Shown here: positions 1 to 6,015 of the stretch, one piece after another
Numbering within the stretch: position 1 is the stretch's first letter
Layout: every line of letters starts with the position of its first letter
NCBI GenBank assembly: GCA_030608865.1
Contig: JAUWDI010000036.1
Coordinates: 1 to 7,978 of the forward strand
Direction: 5' to 3'
Source of the DNA: Anaerolineales bacterium
GTDB lineage: Bacteria; Chloroflexota; Anaerolineae; Anaerolineales; E44-bin32
DNA: 7,978 nucleotides
Made by a program: the position numbers and the translations under genes
Notes under the pieces: generated by a model
What the model saw: only the letters and a program-made list of their open reading frames with translations
The model's database searches: none
What the model was told of the DNA's origin: nothing

Positions 1-124
1 AACCGGTATATTATTACCTGCTGAAGAAATTCCGCACCTGATTTCTAGAGATCGCCACGTTTAGATCTGCGGTTCACCCGGCGCTTCGAACAGGGAACAT
101 CACGATGGTAAGCCTAAGGCAACT
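1..124 (+). other. Upstream gene tail (unidentified) and leader of the HAD gene
   Basis: No complete gene fits here. Two plus-strand frames enter from the left edge. One reads TGILLPAEEIPHLISRDRHV and stops at 62-64; the other reads PVYYYLLKKFRT and stops at 39-41. Either could be the C-terminus of an upstream gene, and neither is recognisable from so few residues. The remaining 60 bases are leader for the HAD gene. I see no tRNA, terminator hairpin or convincing promoter in it. Confidence 0.2.
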
Positions 125-128
125 ATGA
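105..128 (+). other. Possible 7-codon leader ORF coupled to the HAD gene
   Basis: An ATG at 105 opens a seven-codon frame reading MVSLRQL. Its TGA stop (126-128) overlaps the ATG of the HAD gene (125-127) as ATGA. AGGGA at 92-96 sits eight bases before the ATG, a usable ribosome binding site. This arrangement could couple translation into the next gene. A short chance frame in a leader is at least as likely, and the peptide has no attenuator-like run of codons. Confidence 0.2.
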
Positions 129-928
129 GAAAACTGGCCGACATCAAAGGGCTGATTATCGACATGGATGGCGTGCTTTGGCGCGGGCGGACTTTTCTGG
201 AGGGCGTGCCCGAATTCTTTTCATTCCTGCGAAGCAACTCCATGCCGTTTTTGCTGGTCACAAACAACTCCACCGCCACACCAATGAGTGTGGTTGATCG
301 CATGGACGGTGCTGGTGTGCAGATCGATCCAGCTGAGGTGCTGACCTCCTCACTGGCAACCACGGCTCACCTGCTGCAAAAATTCCCCTCAGGAACCACG
401 ATCTACGCTATCGGAGAAGACGCGCTGAAGGGCGCGCTATCCGCTGCAGGATTTCGCCTTCATGACTCAGCCGACGGTGTGCAAGCCGTCGTAATGGGCT
501 TCGATCGCGAGATCAGCTGGACGAAGATGACTGAAGCTTCCATCGCCATTCAATCGGGGGCACTTTTCGTCGCCACCAACCCGGACCTGAGTTTTCCGAT
601 TGAGCGCGGACAGGCTCCTGGCGCAGGCGCTTTTATTAAAGCCGTTCAACTTACAACAGGCGTAGAACCGCTTATTATCGGCAAGCCGGAACCCCGCCTT
701 TTTAACCTCGCTAGAGAACGACTAGGTCTATCAACCGAGCAGATCCTTGCCCTGGGTGACCGGCTTGAGACCGACATTTTAGGTGCCCAACGTGCTGGAA
801 TAGCAGCCTGTTTGCTTCTCACCGGGGTGACAACGAGTGATCAGGCGGAAGCATCGACGATCAAACCCAATTGGATCTTTGATGACCTGCCATCCCTCAC
901 GCTCGAGCTCGCAAGGATATACGAGTGA
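125..928 (+). CDS. HAD-IIA family (NagD-like) phosphatase
   Basis: A 267-residue HAD-superfamily hydrolase, expected to remove phosphate from a small metabolite in the cytoplasm. All four motifs are visible. Motif I is DMDGVLW with nucleophile D13 and acid D15. Motif II is LVTNNST with T46. The motif III lysine is in IIGKPEPRLF (K187). Motif IV is LGDRLETDI with D212 and D217. The NPDLSFP stretch (152-158) and the C2-type cap between motifs II and III fit the IIA subfamily (NagD, AraL, phosphoglycolate or nitrophenyl phosphatases). The substrate cannot be read from sequence. The ATG at 125 is the first possible start in this frame after the stop at 62-64, with a weak AAGG at 116-119. It overlaps rlmN by four bases, so the two are probably co-transcribed. 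The pairing does not clearly imply a shared pathway. Confidence 0.9.
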   Translation: MRKLADIKGLIIDMDGVLWRGRTFLEGVPEFFSFLRSNSMPFLLVTNNSTATPMSVVDRMDGAGVQIDPAEVLTSSLATTAHLLQKFPSGTTIYAIGEDALKGALSAAGFRLHDSADGVQAVVMGFDREISWTKMTEASIAIQSGALFVATNPDLSFPIERGQAPGAGAFIKAVQLTTGVEPLIIGKPEPRLFNLARERLGLSTEQILALGDRLETDILGAQRAGIAACLLLTGVTTSDQAEASTIKPNWIFDDLPSLTLELARIYE

Positions 929-1980
929 AACCCAAGCCATTTTTCTTCGACCTGACCCTGCCCCAGGTAGAGGCTCACCTGCAGACACTCGGCGCTGAAC
1001 GCTACCGTGCCCGACAGCTCTGGGAGGGTATATATAAGAACTTAGCGCCCTCCCCCCAGAAAATCTCCAACCTCCCCGAAAATCTACGCGAACAACTAGA
1101 AACAACGCTCGCCTTCTCTGCCTTATCCGTTCAATCAACAGTCAGCTCCCGGGACGGCGAAACTGAAAAGTACCTCCTGGAAACTCAGGATGAAAAGGCG
1201 ATAGAAGTTGTTCTGATGCGTTACCACCGCCGCCATACTGCCTGTATTTCTACTCAAATCGGCTGTGGCATGGGTTGTGTGTTTTGCGCCACAGGTCAGA
1301 TGGGCTTTAAACGCAACCTGAGCTCAGGCGAGATCATTGAGCAGGTAATCAGGGTAGCCAGGCAGCTTGATGCCCAAGGGGACCGCCTTTCGAACATCGT
1401 ATTTATGGGAATGGGTGAACCCTTTCAGAATTACGATGCCTCGATGGATGTGATCGACCGCTTGAACGATCCCGAAGGTTTCAATTTCGGAAAACGTCGA
1501 TTTACAATTTCCACAGTTGGCTTGGTCCCGATGATCGAACGATTTACCCAAGAACATCGTCAGGCGAACCTCGCAATCTCGCTGCATGCGGCTACAAATC
1601 CTTTACGTGAACGGTTGCTGCCGATTAATCGCCGCTATCCGCTGGATGTGTTGATGCCCGCATGCCGCTCCTATACAGTACAGAGTGGACGGAGGATCAC
1701 CTTCGAATGGGCGCTCATTCAAGGGGTAAATGACGGAGATGAACAAGCTGCGGCGCTGGCGGATTGGGTACACAGAATGAACTGCCACATAAACATCATC
1801 CCTCTCAATCCAACCGATGGTTACGAAGGCAAAGCTGCTAACCTCGATCAAGTCACACGTTTTCAAAATACCTTAGAACAGGCGGGAATCTCTACAACGG
1901 TCCGCGTCCGCCGCGGGATCGATATCCAGGCGGGGTGCGGTCAGTTGGCCGCTGAAAAGCAGAGAAACGACCCTCTTTGA
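925..1980 (+). CDS. rlmN: 23S rRNA (adenine-2503-C2)/tRNA (adenine-37-C2) methyltransferase RlmN
   Basis: A 351-residue radical-SAM enzyme that methylates C2 of A2503 in 23S rRNA and, in characterised members, A37 of some tRNAs. The cluster motif CxxxCxxC is C114, C118 and C121 in IGCGMGCVFC. C107 in ACIST corresponds to the E. coli cysteine that resolves the covalent RNA intermediate (C118), with the same seven-residue spacing to the first cluster cysteine. C338 in AGCGQLAAE matches the methyl-carrying cysteine (C355 in E. coli). FMGMGEP (160-166) is the SAM-binding GGE-like motif. These features separate RlmN from Cfr only partly, but the housekeeping context and the C-terminal CGQL favour RlmN. 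The start is GTG at 925, inside the stop of the HAD gene (GTGA overlap), with AAGGA at 913-917 seven bases upstream. Length is normal and nothing looks broken. Confidence 0.96.
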   Translation: MKPKPFFFDLTLPQVEAHLQTLGAERYRARQLWEGIYKNLAPSPQKISNLPENLREQLETTLAFSALSVQSTVSSRDGETEKYLLETQDEKAIEVVLMRYHRRHTACISTQIGCGMGCVFCATGQMGFKRNLSSGEIIEQVIRVARQLDAQGDRLSNIVFMGMGEPFQNYDASMDVIDRLNDPEGFNFGKRRFTISTVGLVPMIERFTQEHRQANLAISLHAATNPLRERLLPINRRYPLDVLMPACRSYTVQSGRRITFEWALIQGVNDGDEQAAALADWVHRMNCHINIIPLNPTDGYEGKAANLDQVTRFQNTLEQAGISTTVRVRRGIDIQAGCGQLAAEKQRNDPL

Positions 1981-2011
1981 GGCATCCACCGACGCCAAAA
2001 AAGCTTTTGTC

Positions 2012-2040
2012 TTGTCATTTCCTGACCCGAAAGGTATGAT
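2012..2040 (+). promoter_or_regulatory. Sigma70-type promoter of rpe
   Basis: TTGTCA (2012-2017) and TATGAT (2035-2040) each match five of six consensus bases and are 17 bases apart. The predicted transcription start, seven bases beyond the last base of the -10 box, is 2047. That is exactly the second ATG of rpe, so the transcript may be leaderless. The AAGG at 2031-2034, which otherwise looks like a ribosome binding site, falls inside the spacer and would not be transcribed from here. Confidence 0.6.
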
Positions 2041-2043
2041 TAC

Positions 2044-2724
2044 ATGATGGTCAAGAATTACGTCATCATGCCGTCGATCCTATCGGCGGATTTTTTAAAC
2101 TTGGGTGATGCAATCGCGGAGTGCGTTGATGCTGGTGCAGAGTGGTTTCATCTAGATATCATGGATGGGCACTTCGTTCCCAATATTGCGTTGGGTCCAG
2201 GCTTCGTCGAGGCTTGCAGACGGGCAACAGATCTACCTCTCGATGTTCATCTGATGATTGAGAATCCAGAGCGCTATTTAGAGGCCTTTTCCACAGCCGG
2301 GGCGAGTGCAATCAGCGTTCATTATGAGGTCTGCCCTCAGCCACGAAATACGCTCAGCATGATCCGGGATATGGGACTAAATGCCGGCATAGCGATTAAC
2401 CCTGGAACAGCGGTTAGTGAGATCAAGGATATTCTCGATCTGGTTGACCTTGTTTTGGTGATGACCGTTCAGCCTGGTTTTGCCGGCCAAAGCTTCATCG
2501 AGTCTTCTGTAGAAAAAGTCCGCCGTACACGCAGTTTAATCGACGCAGCGGGCTTGAACACTCACATACAAGTGGATGGTGGAATTAATTCCAAGACCGC
2601 GCCTGCATGCGCCGACACAGGGGCAGATTATTTCGTCGCCGCAAGTGCCATCTTCCAGCACGCTAAGGGGATCACGGCTGGCTTTCGTGAGTTACAATCA
2701 TCACTTGGGATAGAATCAAGGTGA
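2044..2724 (+). CDS. rpe: Ribulose-phosphate 3-epimerase
   Basis: A 226-residue TIM-barrel enzyme that interconverts ribulose-5-phosphate and xylulose-5-phosphate in the pentose phosphate pathway. The N-terminal PSILSADF (10-17) is typical. Metal and catalytic residues are all present: H36 and D38 in HLDIMDG, H69 in DVHLM, and D178 in VDGGI. D38 and D178 are the acid/base pair. The loop that closes over substrate is QPGFAGQSF (143-151), against the more usual NPGFGGQSF, a mild substitution. ATG occurs at 2044 and 2047. AAGG (2031-2034) is nine bases before the first, while the promoter predicts transcription from the second. Either gives the normal short lead before PSILSADF. The gene is separated from rlmN by 63 bases with its own promoter, and it ends against convergent rpmB. 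Confidence 0.96.
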   Translation: MMVKNYVIMPSILSADFLNLGDAIAECVDAGAEWFHLDIMDGHFVPNIALGPGFVEACRRATDLPLDVHLMIENPERYLEAFSTAGASAISVHYEVCPQPRNTLSMIRDMGLNAGIAINPGTAVSEIKDILDLVDLVLVMTVQPGFAGQSFIESSVEKVRRTRSLIDAAGLNTHIQVDGGINSKTAPACADTGADYFVAASAIFQHAKGITAGFRELQSSLGIESR

Positions 2725-2731
2725 ACGCAAC

Positions 2732-2752
2732 AGGTCGCCTTGAAGGCGACCT
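2732..2752. terminator. Hairpin between convergent rpe and rpmB, likely bidirectional terminator
   Basis: AGGTCGCC (2732-2739) and GGCGACCT (2745-2752) form a perfect eight-base stem with a five-base loop, TTGAA. It begins seven bases after the rpe stop and lies 38 bases beyond the rpmB stop on the other strand, where a shared terminator would be expected. Neither side has a clear run of T (CTTGGGTT on the plus strand, TGTTGCGTT on the minus), so intrinsic termination may be weak. No repeat copies were seen elsewhere in the window. Confidence 0.55.
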
Positions 2753-2790
2753 TGGGTTACGATTGGGAGTAGTAGGAGGAAGGTAAAAGA

Positions 2791-2970
2791 TTAGACGCGG
2801 GCCATCCGTTTGATGCACTTCGTACACAGCGTCTTCTGAACCATGCGCCCGCCTTCCATGACCTGCACTTTCTGAAGGTTGGGACGAAACTTGCGTTTAG
2901 TCGCCTTCATGGAGAAGCTACGGCTCTGGCCGAACATGGTTTTTTTGCCGCAATTCTCGCACTTAGCCAT
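2791..2970 (-). CDS. rpmB: 50S ribosomal protein L28
   Basis: A 59-residue basic protein of the large ribosomal subunit, translated from the reverse complement starting MAKCENCGKKTMFGQSRS. L28 signatures are MAKCxxCGK at the start, the SMKATKRKFRPNLQKV core (20-35) and the terminal LCTKCIKRMAR. Four cysteines, C4, C7, C49 and C52, form two CxxC pairs, so this is the zinc-binding (C+) form rather than a cysteine-free paralogue. AAAGGAA (complement of 2980-2986) lies nine bases before the ATG. It runs against both neighbours: convergent with rpe and divergent from the Asp23-like gene. L28 next to yloU/yloV-type genes in this reversed orientation is the arrangement known in Bacillus. Length is normal. 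Confidence 0.95.
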   Translation of the reverse strand: MAKCENCGKKTMFGQSRSFSMKATKRKFRPNLQKVQVMEGGRMVQKTLCTKCIKRMARV

Positions 2971-3019
2971 CTAGGATGCTTCCTTTCTAACGAAATCGTT
3001 TATTTATTGATCGGCGCAA

Positions 3020-3048
3020 ATGTTACCACAGCTTAGACCGTCCATCAA
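3020..3048 (-). promoter_or_regulatory. Probable promoter of rpmB
   Basis: Read on the minus strand, TTGATG (complement of 3043-3048) is followed after 17 bases by TAACAT (complement of 3020-3025). Each matches four of six consensus bases, and TGG directly before TAACAT supplies an extended -10 (TGn). Transcription would start near 3013, giving a leader of about 43 bases that contains the rpmB ribosome binding site. The spacing and extended -10 make it reasonable, but the hexamers are only moderate. Confidence 0.4.
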
Positions 3049-3064
3049 TGCCTAGCTCTATGAT
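3034..3064 (+). promoter_or_regulatory. Possible promoter of the asp23-like/fak operon
   Basis: TATGAT at 3059-3064 is a good -10 box, and the best -35 candidate is TAGACC at 3034-3039, with a long 19-base spacer. Transcription from it would start near 3071. That is inside the strong AGAGAGGA ribosome binding site (3066-3073) of the next gene and would clip it. The TATGAT may therefore be chance, or the true start may lie a little upstream. It overlaps the predicted rpmB promoter on the other strand. Confidence 0.25.
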
Positions 3065-3078
3065 GAGAGAGGAATCGA

Positions 3079-3435
3079 ATGACCGACGAAAGTACTATTC
3101 TAGGGCGAATCATCGTCTCACCGAAGGCGATCGCCACAATAGCATCGCAAACCGCTCTGCAGTCTTACGGTGTCGTTGGTATGGCCTCGAAGAACATCGT
3201 CGACGGCATCACCCAGGCTCTCGTACGCGACCCTCGGCACGGTGTACAGGTCAGCACTTCAGACGATCAAATCACCATTGATCTGTATATCATCGTTGAA
3301 TATCAAACCCGAATTTCTTCTGTCGCTGCGAGTGTCGCCAACTCCGTACACTACCAGGTAGAAAGATCACTTGGTATGCCTGTTAAAGCTGTGAACGTTC
3401 ATGTTCAAGGCTTACGGGTCAGCAGCAGAGACTAA
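3079..3435 (+). CDS. Asp23/Gls24 family protein (YloU-like)
   Basis: A 118-residue soluble protein of the Asp23/Gls24 (DUF322) family. It shows the usual opening GRIIVSPKAIATIASQTALQ (9-28), with strand I-I-V-S and a helix leading to the YGVVGMASK motif (30-38). A central IDLYIIVEYQ strand (67-76) follows, and the end is VKAVNVHVQGLRV (102-114). Family members are small cytoplasmic proteins linked in Firmicutes to envelope stress and membrane anchoring through AmaP. The exact role of YloU-type members beside fakA is not established. There is no signal peptide or membrane segment. The ATG at 3079 has AGAGAGGA five bases upstream, a strong site that decides this start. The gene is 18 bases from the kinase gene and surely shares its transcript. 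Other-frame readings across this gene are shadows. Confidence 0.88.
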   Translation: MTDESTILGRIIVSPKAIATIASQTALQSYGVVGMASKNIVDGITQALVRDPRHGVQVSTSDDQITIDLYIIVEYQTRISSVAASVANSVHYQVERSLGMPVKAVNVHVQGLRVSSRD

Positions 3436-3453
3436 TCGCCGCCCGGAGGCTCG

Positions 3454-5148
3454 ATGAGCAAGCCACACAAAGATATAGATCCAGAGCTTCGAGCGCGCCT
3501 TCTTGAGGGAGCTCGAGAGATCGATGGAGCCATCCTGAGCCAGATGCTTTTCGCTAGTCTGGACTGGCTCCGAACCAACCAGCAGCTCGTCAACTCATTG
3601 AATGTCTTCCCCGTCCCGGACGGTGATACTGGAACCAATATGGTTCTGACGATGCAATCGGCAGTAGACGAGATCGACAATATTAGCGAACGCTCCGTAG
3701 GAGATGTGGCATCTGCAATAGCACAAGGCGCACTCATGGGCGCACGCGGCAATTCTGGTGTCATTCTTTCACAGATCTGGCGTGGGTTCGCCCGCGTTCT
3801 GGAAAACGAAGAAATGATGACCGCCGAATCCTTCGCTTCCTCCCTTAAAGAGGCGAGTGAGACGGCGTATAAAGGCGTCGTACGCCCCGTGGAGGGGACA
3901 ATCCTCACAGTCTCAAAAGATATTGCTACTGAGGCACAGAAAGCATTGGATGGTGGAATAACTTCCACCCTCGAGCTTCTCGAGCGGGTTGTGGAAGCCG
4001 CCGACGATTCCGTCGAACGGACACCCGATCTCCTGCCAGTGCTAAAGGATGCTGGTGTCGTCGATAGCGGCGGCAAAGGCTTGTTCTTTATCCTGGAAGG
4101 CATGCTTCGCGCCGCTTACCGACTGCCGCTTGATCAACCACTTCTGAGCGTCCAACCTTTGAGTTTGCTTGACCTGGACAAAGCAGCAGAGTCCATCGAG
4201 CCTGGTCAGGATTGGGAAGTCATCATTGACTTCTCTCCCGGGGAGTCGTTAGATCTCAAATCCTTCTACACAAAACTGGAGGAGATTGGCACATCCATTC
4301 AGGTCGGCGAGGGCGATGGGATGTACCGCATGCATATCCACGTGGAGGATGAAAAAGAATACGAGCCCATAGACTACGTCAAAGGCTTAGGGACAATCAC
4401 GAATATTGCCATCGAGAACCTAATGGTTCAAACCGCAAAACCAGAACATGACCATTCTCTGTCTGAGATCCGTCTTCAGAGCATTGAGCCCGGAGAGATT
4501 GCCGTAGTTGCAGTCGCTCCAGGTGTGGGTCTCGCGCGAGTCTTCGCCAGCCTGGGGGTCACAGCTCTCATTGAGGGTGGCCAGACGATGAATCCAAGCA
4601 CACAGGAGATCATGAACGCGTTTGAAAATCTGCCAACTGATCAGGTCGTAATCCTGCCCAACAATAAAAATATCATCCTGGCCGCTCAACAGGCGACCGA
4701 ACTGACGGTTAAGAAAGTCGCAGTAATTCCCACCGTTTCCGTTCCCCAGGGTATTGCTGCCATGTTCGCATGGAACTCTGATGGCAATTTCGACACCACG
4801 GCCACAGCGATGACGGCGGCGCTCGAATCAATCCAATCTGCTGCAATCACAACTGCCACTCGTTCAGTTGAGATTGATGATGTGAAGGTAGAAACGGGAC
4901 AGGTGATCGGTCTACTCAACGGGAAACTTTCGTGTTCTGGCAAATCAATAGAGGAAGTCCTGACCGATATTCTCAAAGAAGCTTCAACAGAGGAATATGA
5001 ATTAATCACCATGTACTATGGTGAAGACTTGAATGCGAAGCAGGCTAACCAGCTCGCAGATATCGTTCGCGAAATCTACCCGAAGCAGGAGATCGAAGTC
5101 CACGATGGCACTCAACCACACTATCAACTCATCCTTTCCATCGAGTAA
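3454..5148 (+). CDS. DAK2-domain fatty acid kinase, FakA/YloV-like
   Basis: A 564-residue protein with the FakA plan and near-family length (about 550). Residues about 25-225 are the DAK2 (DhaL-type) ATP-binding domain. NVFPVPDGDTGTNM (50-63) carries the aspartates that hold magnesium-ATP, followed by GARGNSGVILSQ (96-107) and DAGVVDSGGKGL (199-210). A middle domain (about 250-325) has MHIHVED (293-299), and a Dak1_2-type C-terminal domain runs to the end (GEIAVVAVAPGVGLARVF, 347-364; ILPNNKNI, 400-407). FakA transfers phosphate from ATP to a fatty acid held by FakB, making acyl-phosphate for phospholipid synthesis. Two FakB-type (DegV) genes follow directly, supporting this role. As I recall, FakA middle domains bind zinc with one cysteine and two histidines. 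Here H294 and H296 remain but the cysteine region reads DWEVIIDF with no cysteine. The start has GGAGG (3445-3449) four bases upstream. Confidence 0.9.
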   Translation: MSKPHKDIDPELRARLLEGAREIDGAILSQMLFASLDWLRTNQQLVNSLNVFPVPDGDTGTNMVLTMQSAVDEIDNISERSVGDVASAIAQGALMGARGNSGVILSQIWRGFARVLENEEMMTAESFASSLKEASETAYKGVVRPVEGTILTVSKDIATEAQKALDGGITSTLELLERVVEAADDSVERTPDLLPVLKDAGVVDSGGKGLFFILEGMLRAAYRLPLDQPLLSVQPLSLLDLDKAAESIEPGQDWEVIIDFSPGESLDLKSFYTKLEEIGTSIQVGEGDGMYRMHIHVEDEKEYEPIDYVKGLGTITNIAIENLMVQTAKPEHDHSLSEIRLQSIEPGEIAVVAVAPGVGLARVFASLGVTALIEGGQTMNPSTQEIMNAFENLPTDQVVILPNNKNIILAAQQATELTVKKVAVIPTVSVPQGIAAMFAWNSDGNFDTTATAMTAALESIQSAAITTATRSVEIDDVKVETGQVIGLLNGKLSCSGKSIEEVLTDILKEASTEEYELITMYYGEDLNAKQANQLADIVREIYPKQEIEVHDGTQPHYQLILSIE

Positions 5149-5157
5149 GTATCATCT

Positions 5158-6015
5158 ATGATCAAAATCGTCACCGACGCAGCAGTTAGATTCACAACCC
5201 CAAACTTCGCCCAAAAACACGGGGTAACAATCGCTCCAATCTCTGCCCGCTGTGGGAATAACAGCATTCCCGATGGCCCTGATGCTGACCTGCATAATCT
5301 CCGTCCTTCGCTTAAAGAATGTGATCAGGAGATACACATTGAAAGCCCTTCAGTCGATCAAATCGCAGATATTTATGCACAACTGAGCACCCAGACGAAT
5401 TATATTTTATCCATACATTCATCCTCAGGATTAACCGACTCATTTATAAACGCGCAAAAAGCCAGTCAACAGTTCCTGGGGAGGATGGACATCCACGTGG
5501 TCGACTCCCAGACCACATCTATCGGACTGGGTTTGATAGTACAAACCTGCGTACAAGGAATGCAGCGGGGCGAATCGCTGGATAAATTGGTGAAAACCGT
5601 TCGCGGAATGATCACCCGTCTCTACACGGTCATGTTTCTTGATGATCTTTCCTATCTGGCACGAAACCAAATCGTAAGTCAGTCTCAGGCAATTCTGGGA
5701 AATATGCTGGGGGTTATTCCCTTCCTGACTATCGAAAATGGTGAACTTCAACCCATGGAAAAGGTCAGATCTAGACCACGGGCGCTGGAAAAGTTGATCG
5801 AATTCGTTTGTGAATTTTCAGGAGTAGACCACCTGGGTATCCTTCATGGATATGGAAAGCCAACACAAGACGCACTCTATATCGCTGACCGACTGCGCTC
5901 TTTATACCCGAGCTCGCCGATTTCACAGGTATGCTATGGTCCTACGCTCGCACCTTTCATCGGCTTCAACGGTCTCGGGGCAATCGTGCTGGAATCTAAA
6001 GAAGAATCCATATGA
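5158..6015 (+). CDS. Divergent DegV-family (FakB-like) protein
   Basis: A 285-residue DegV-fold protein, recognised by its overall plan, its length and its position between a FakA-like gene and a canonical DegV gene. DegV/FakB proteins hold a fatty acid in a deep pocket. Retained features are the VTD opening (5-7), the SSSGLTDSF loop (88-96, family SSGLSGT), VVDSQTTSIGLG (114-125) and the LDDLSYLAR helix (161-169). Many signature positions differ. VTDSTAD is VTDAAVR, the PTTSQPS-type loop is ESPS (62-65), and YLxxGGR is YLARNQI. The C-terminal HxGPG is replaced by FIGFN (267-271), losing the histidine that contacts the fatty-acid carboxylate in FakB. It is intact and in frame, nine bases after the kinase stop with only a weak GAGTAAG site, so translation is probably coupled. 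It may bind another ligand or have a regulatory role. Confidence 0.78.
   Translation: MIKIVTDAAVRFTTPNFAQKHGVTIAPISARCGNNSIPDGPDADLHNLRPSLKECDQEIHIESPSVDQIADIYAQLSTQTNYILSIHSSSGLTDSFINAQKASQQFLGRMDIHVVDSQTTSIGLGLIVQTCVQGMQRGESLDKLVKTVRGMITRLYTVMFLDDLSYLARNQIVSQSQAILGNMLGVIPFLTIENGELQPMEKVRSRPRALEKLIEFVCEFSGVDHLGILHGYGKPTQDALYIADRLRSLYPSSPISQVCYGPTLAPFIGFNGLGAIVLESKEESI

Noticed and set aside
5..18. Small palindrome GGTA-TATTAT-TACC considered as an operator or -10 region
   Set aside because: A four-base arm is expected by chance, and it lies over 100 bases from the next start with no paired -35 box.
61..95. GGTTCA...TTCGAAC resembling a tRNA T-arm
   Set aside because: No acceptor stem, anticodon arm or terminal CCA can be built around it, and the spacing does not match a T-arm.
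779..1138. Minus-strand open frame spanning the HAD-rlmN junction
   Set aside because: It is antisense to two confidently assigned genes, and its Arg/Gly-rich product has no recognisable family.
1981..2017. Imperfect hairpin (GGCATC/GACGCC) followed by AAAAAAGCTTTT after rlmN, considered as a terminator
   Set aside because: The stem has a mismatch and is followed by A rather than T residues. The AAAAGCTTTT palindrome has no loop and very weak pairing, so this is not a credible intrinsic terminator.
3968..3986. Closely spaced CTCGAG palindromes, considered as an operator
   Set aside because: They fall inside the fakA-like coding sequence and are explained by Leu-Glu-Leu-Leu-Glu codons.
3432..4103. 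Long minus-strand open frame (223 codons) opposite the fakA-like gene
   Set aside because: It lies antisense to clear DAK2 motifs, its product is serine/arginine-rich low-complexity sequence with no recognisable domain, and it has no independent promoter or binding site. It is a shadow of the real gene.
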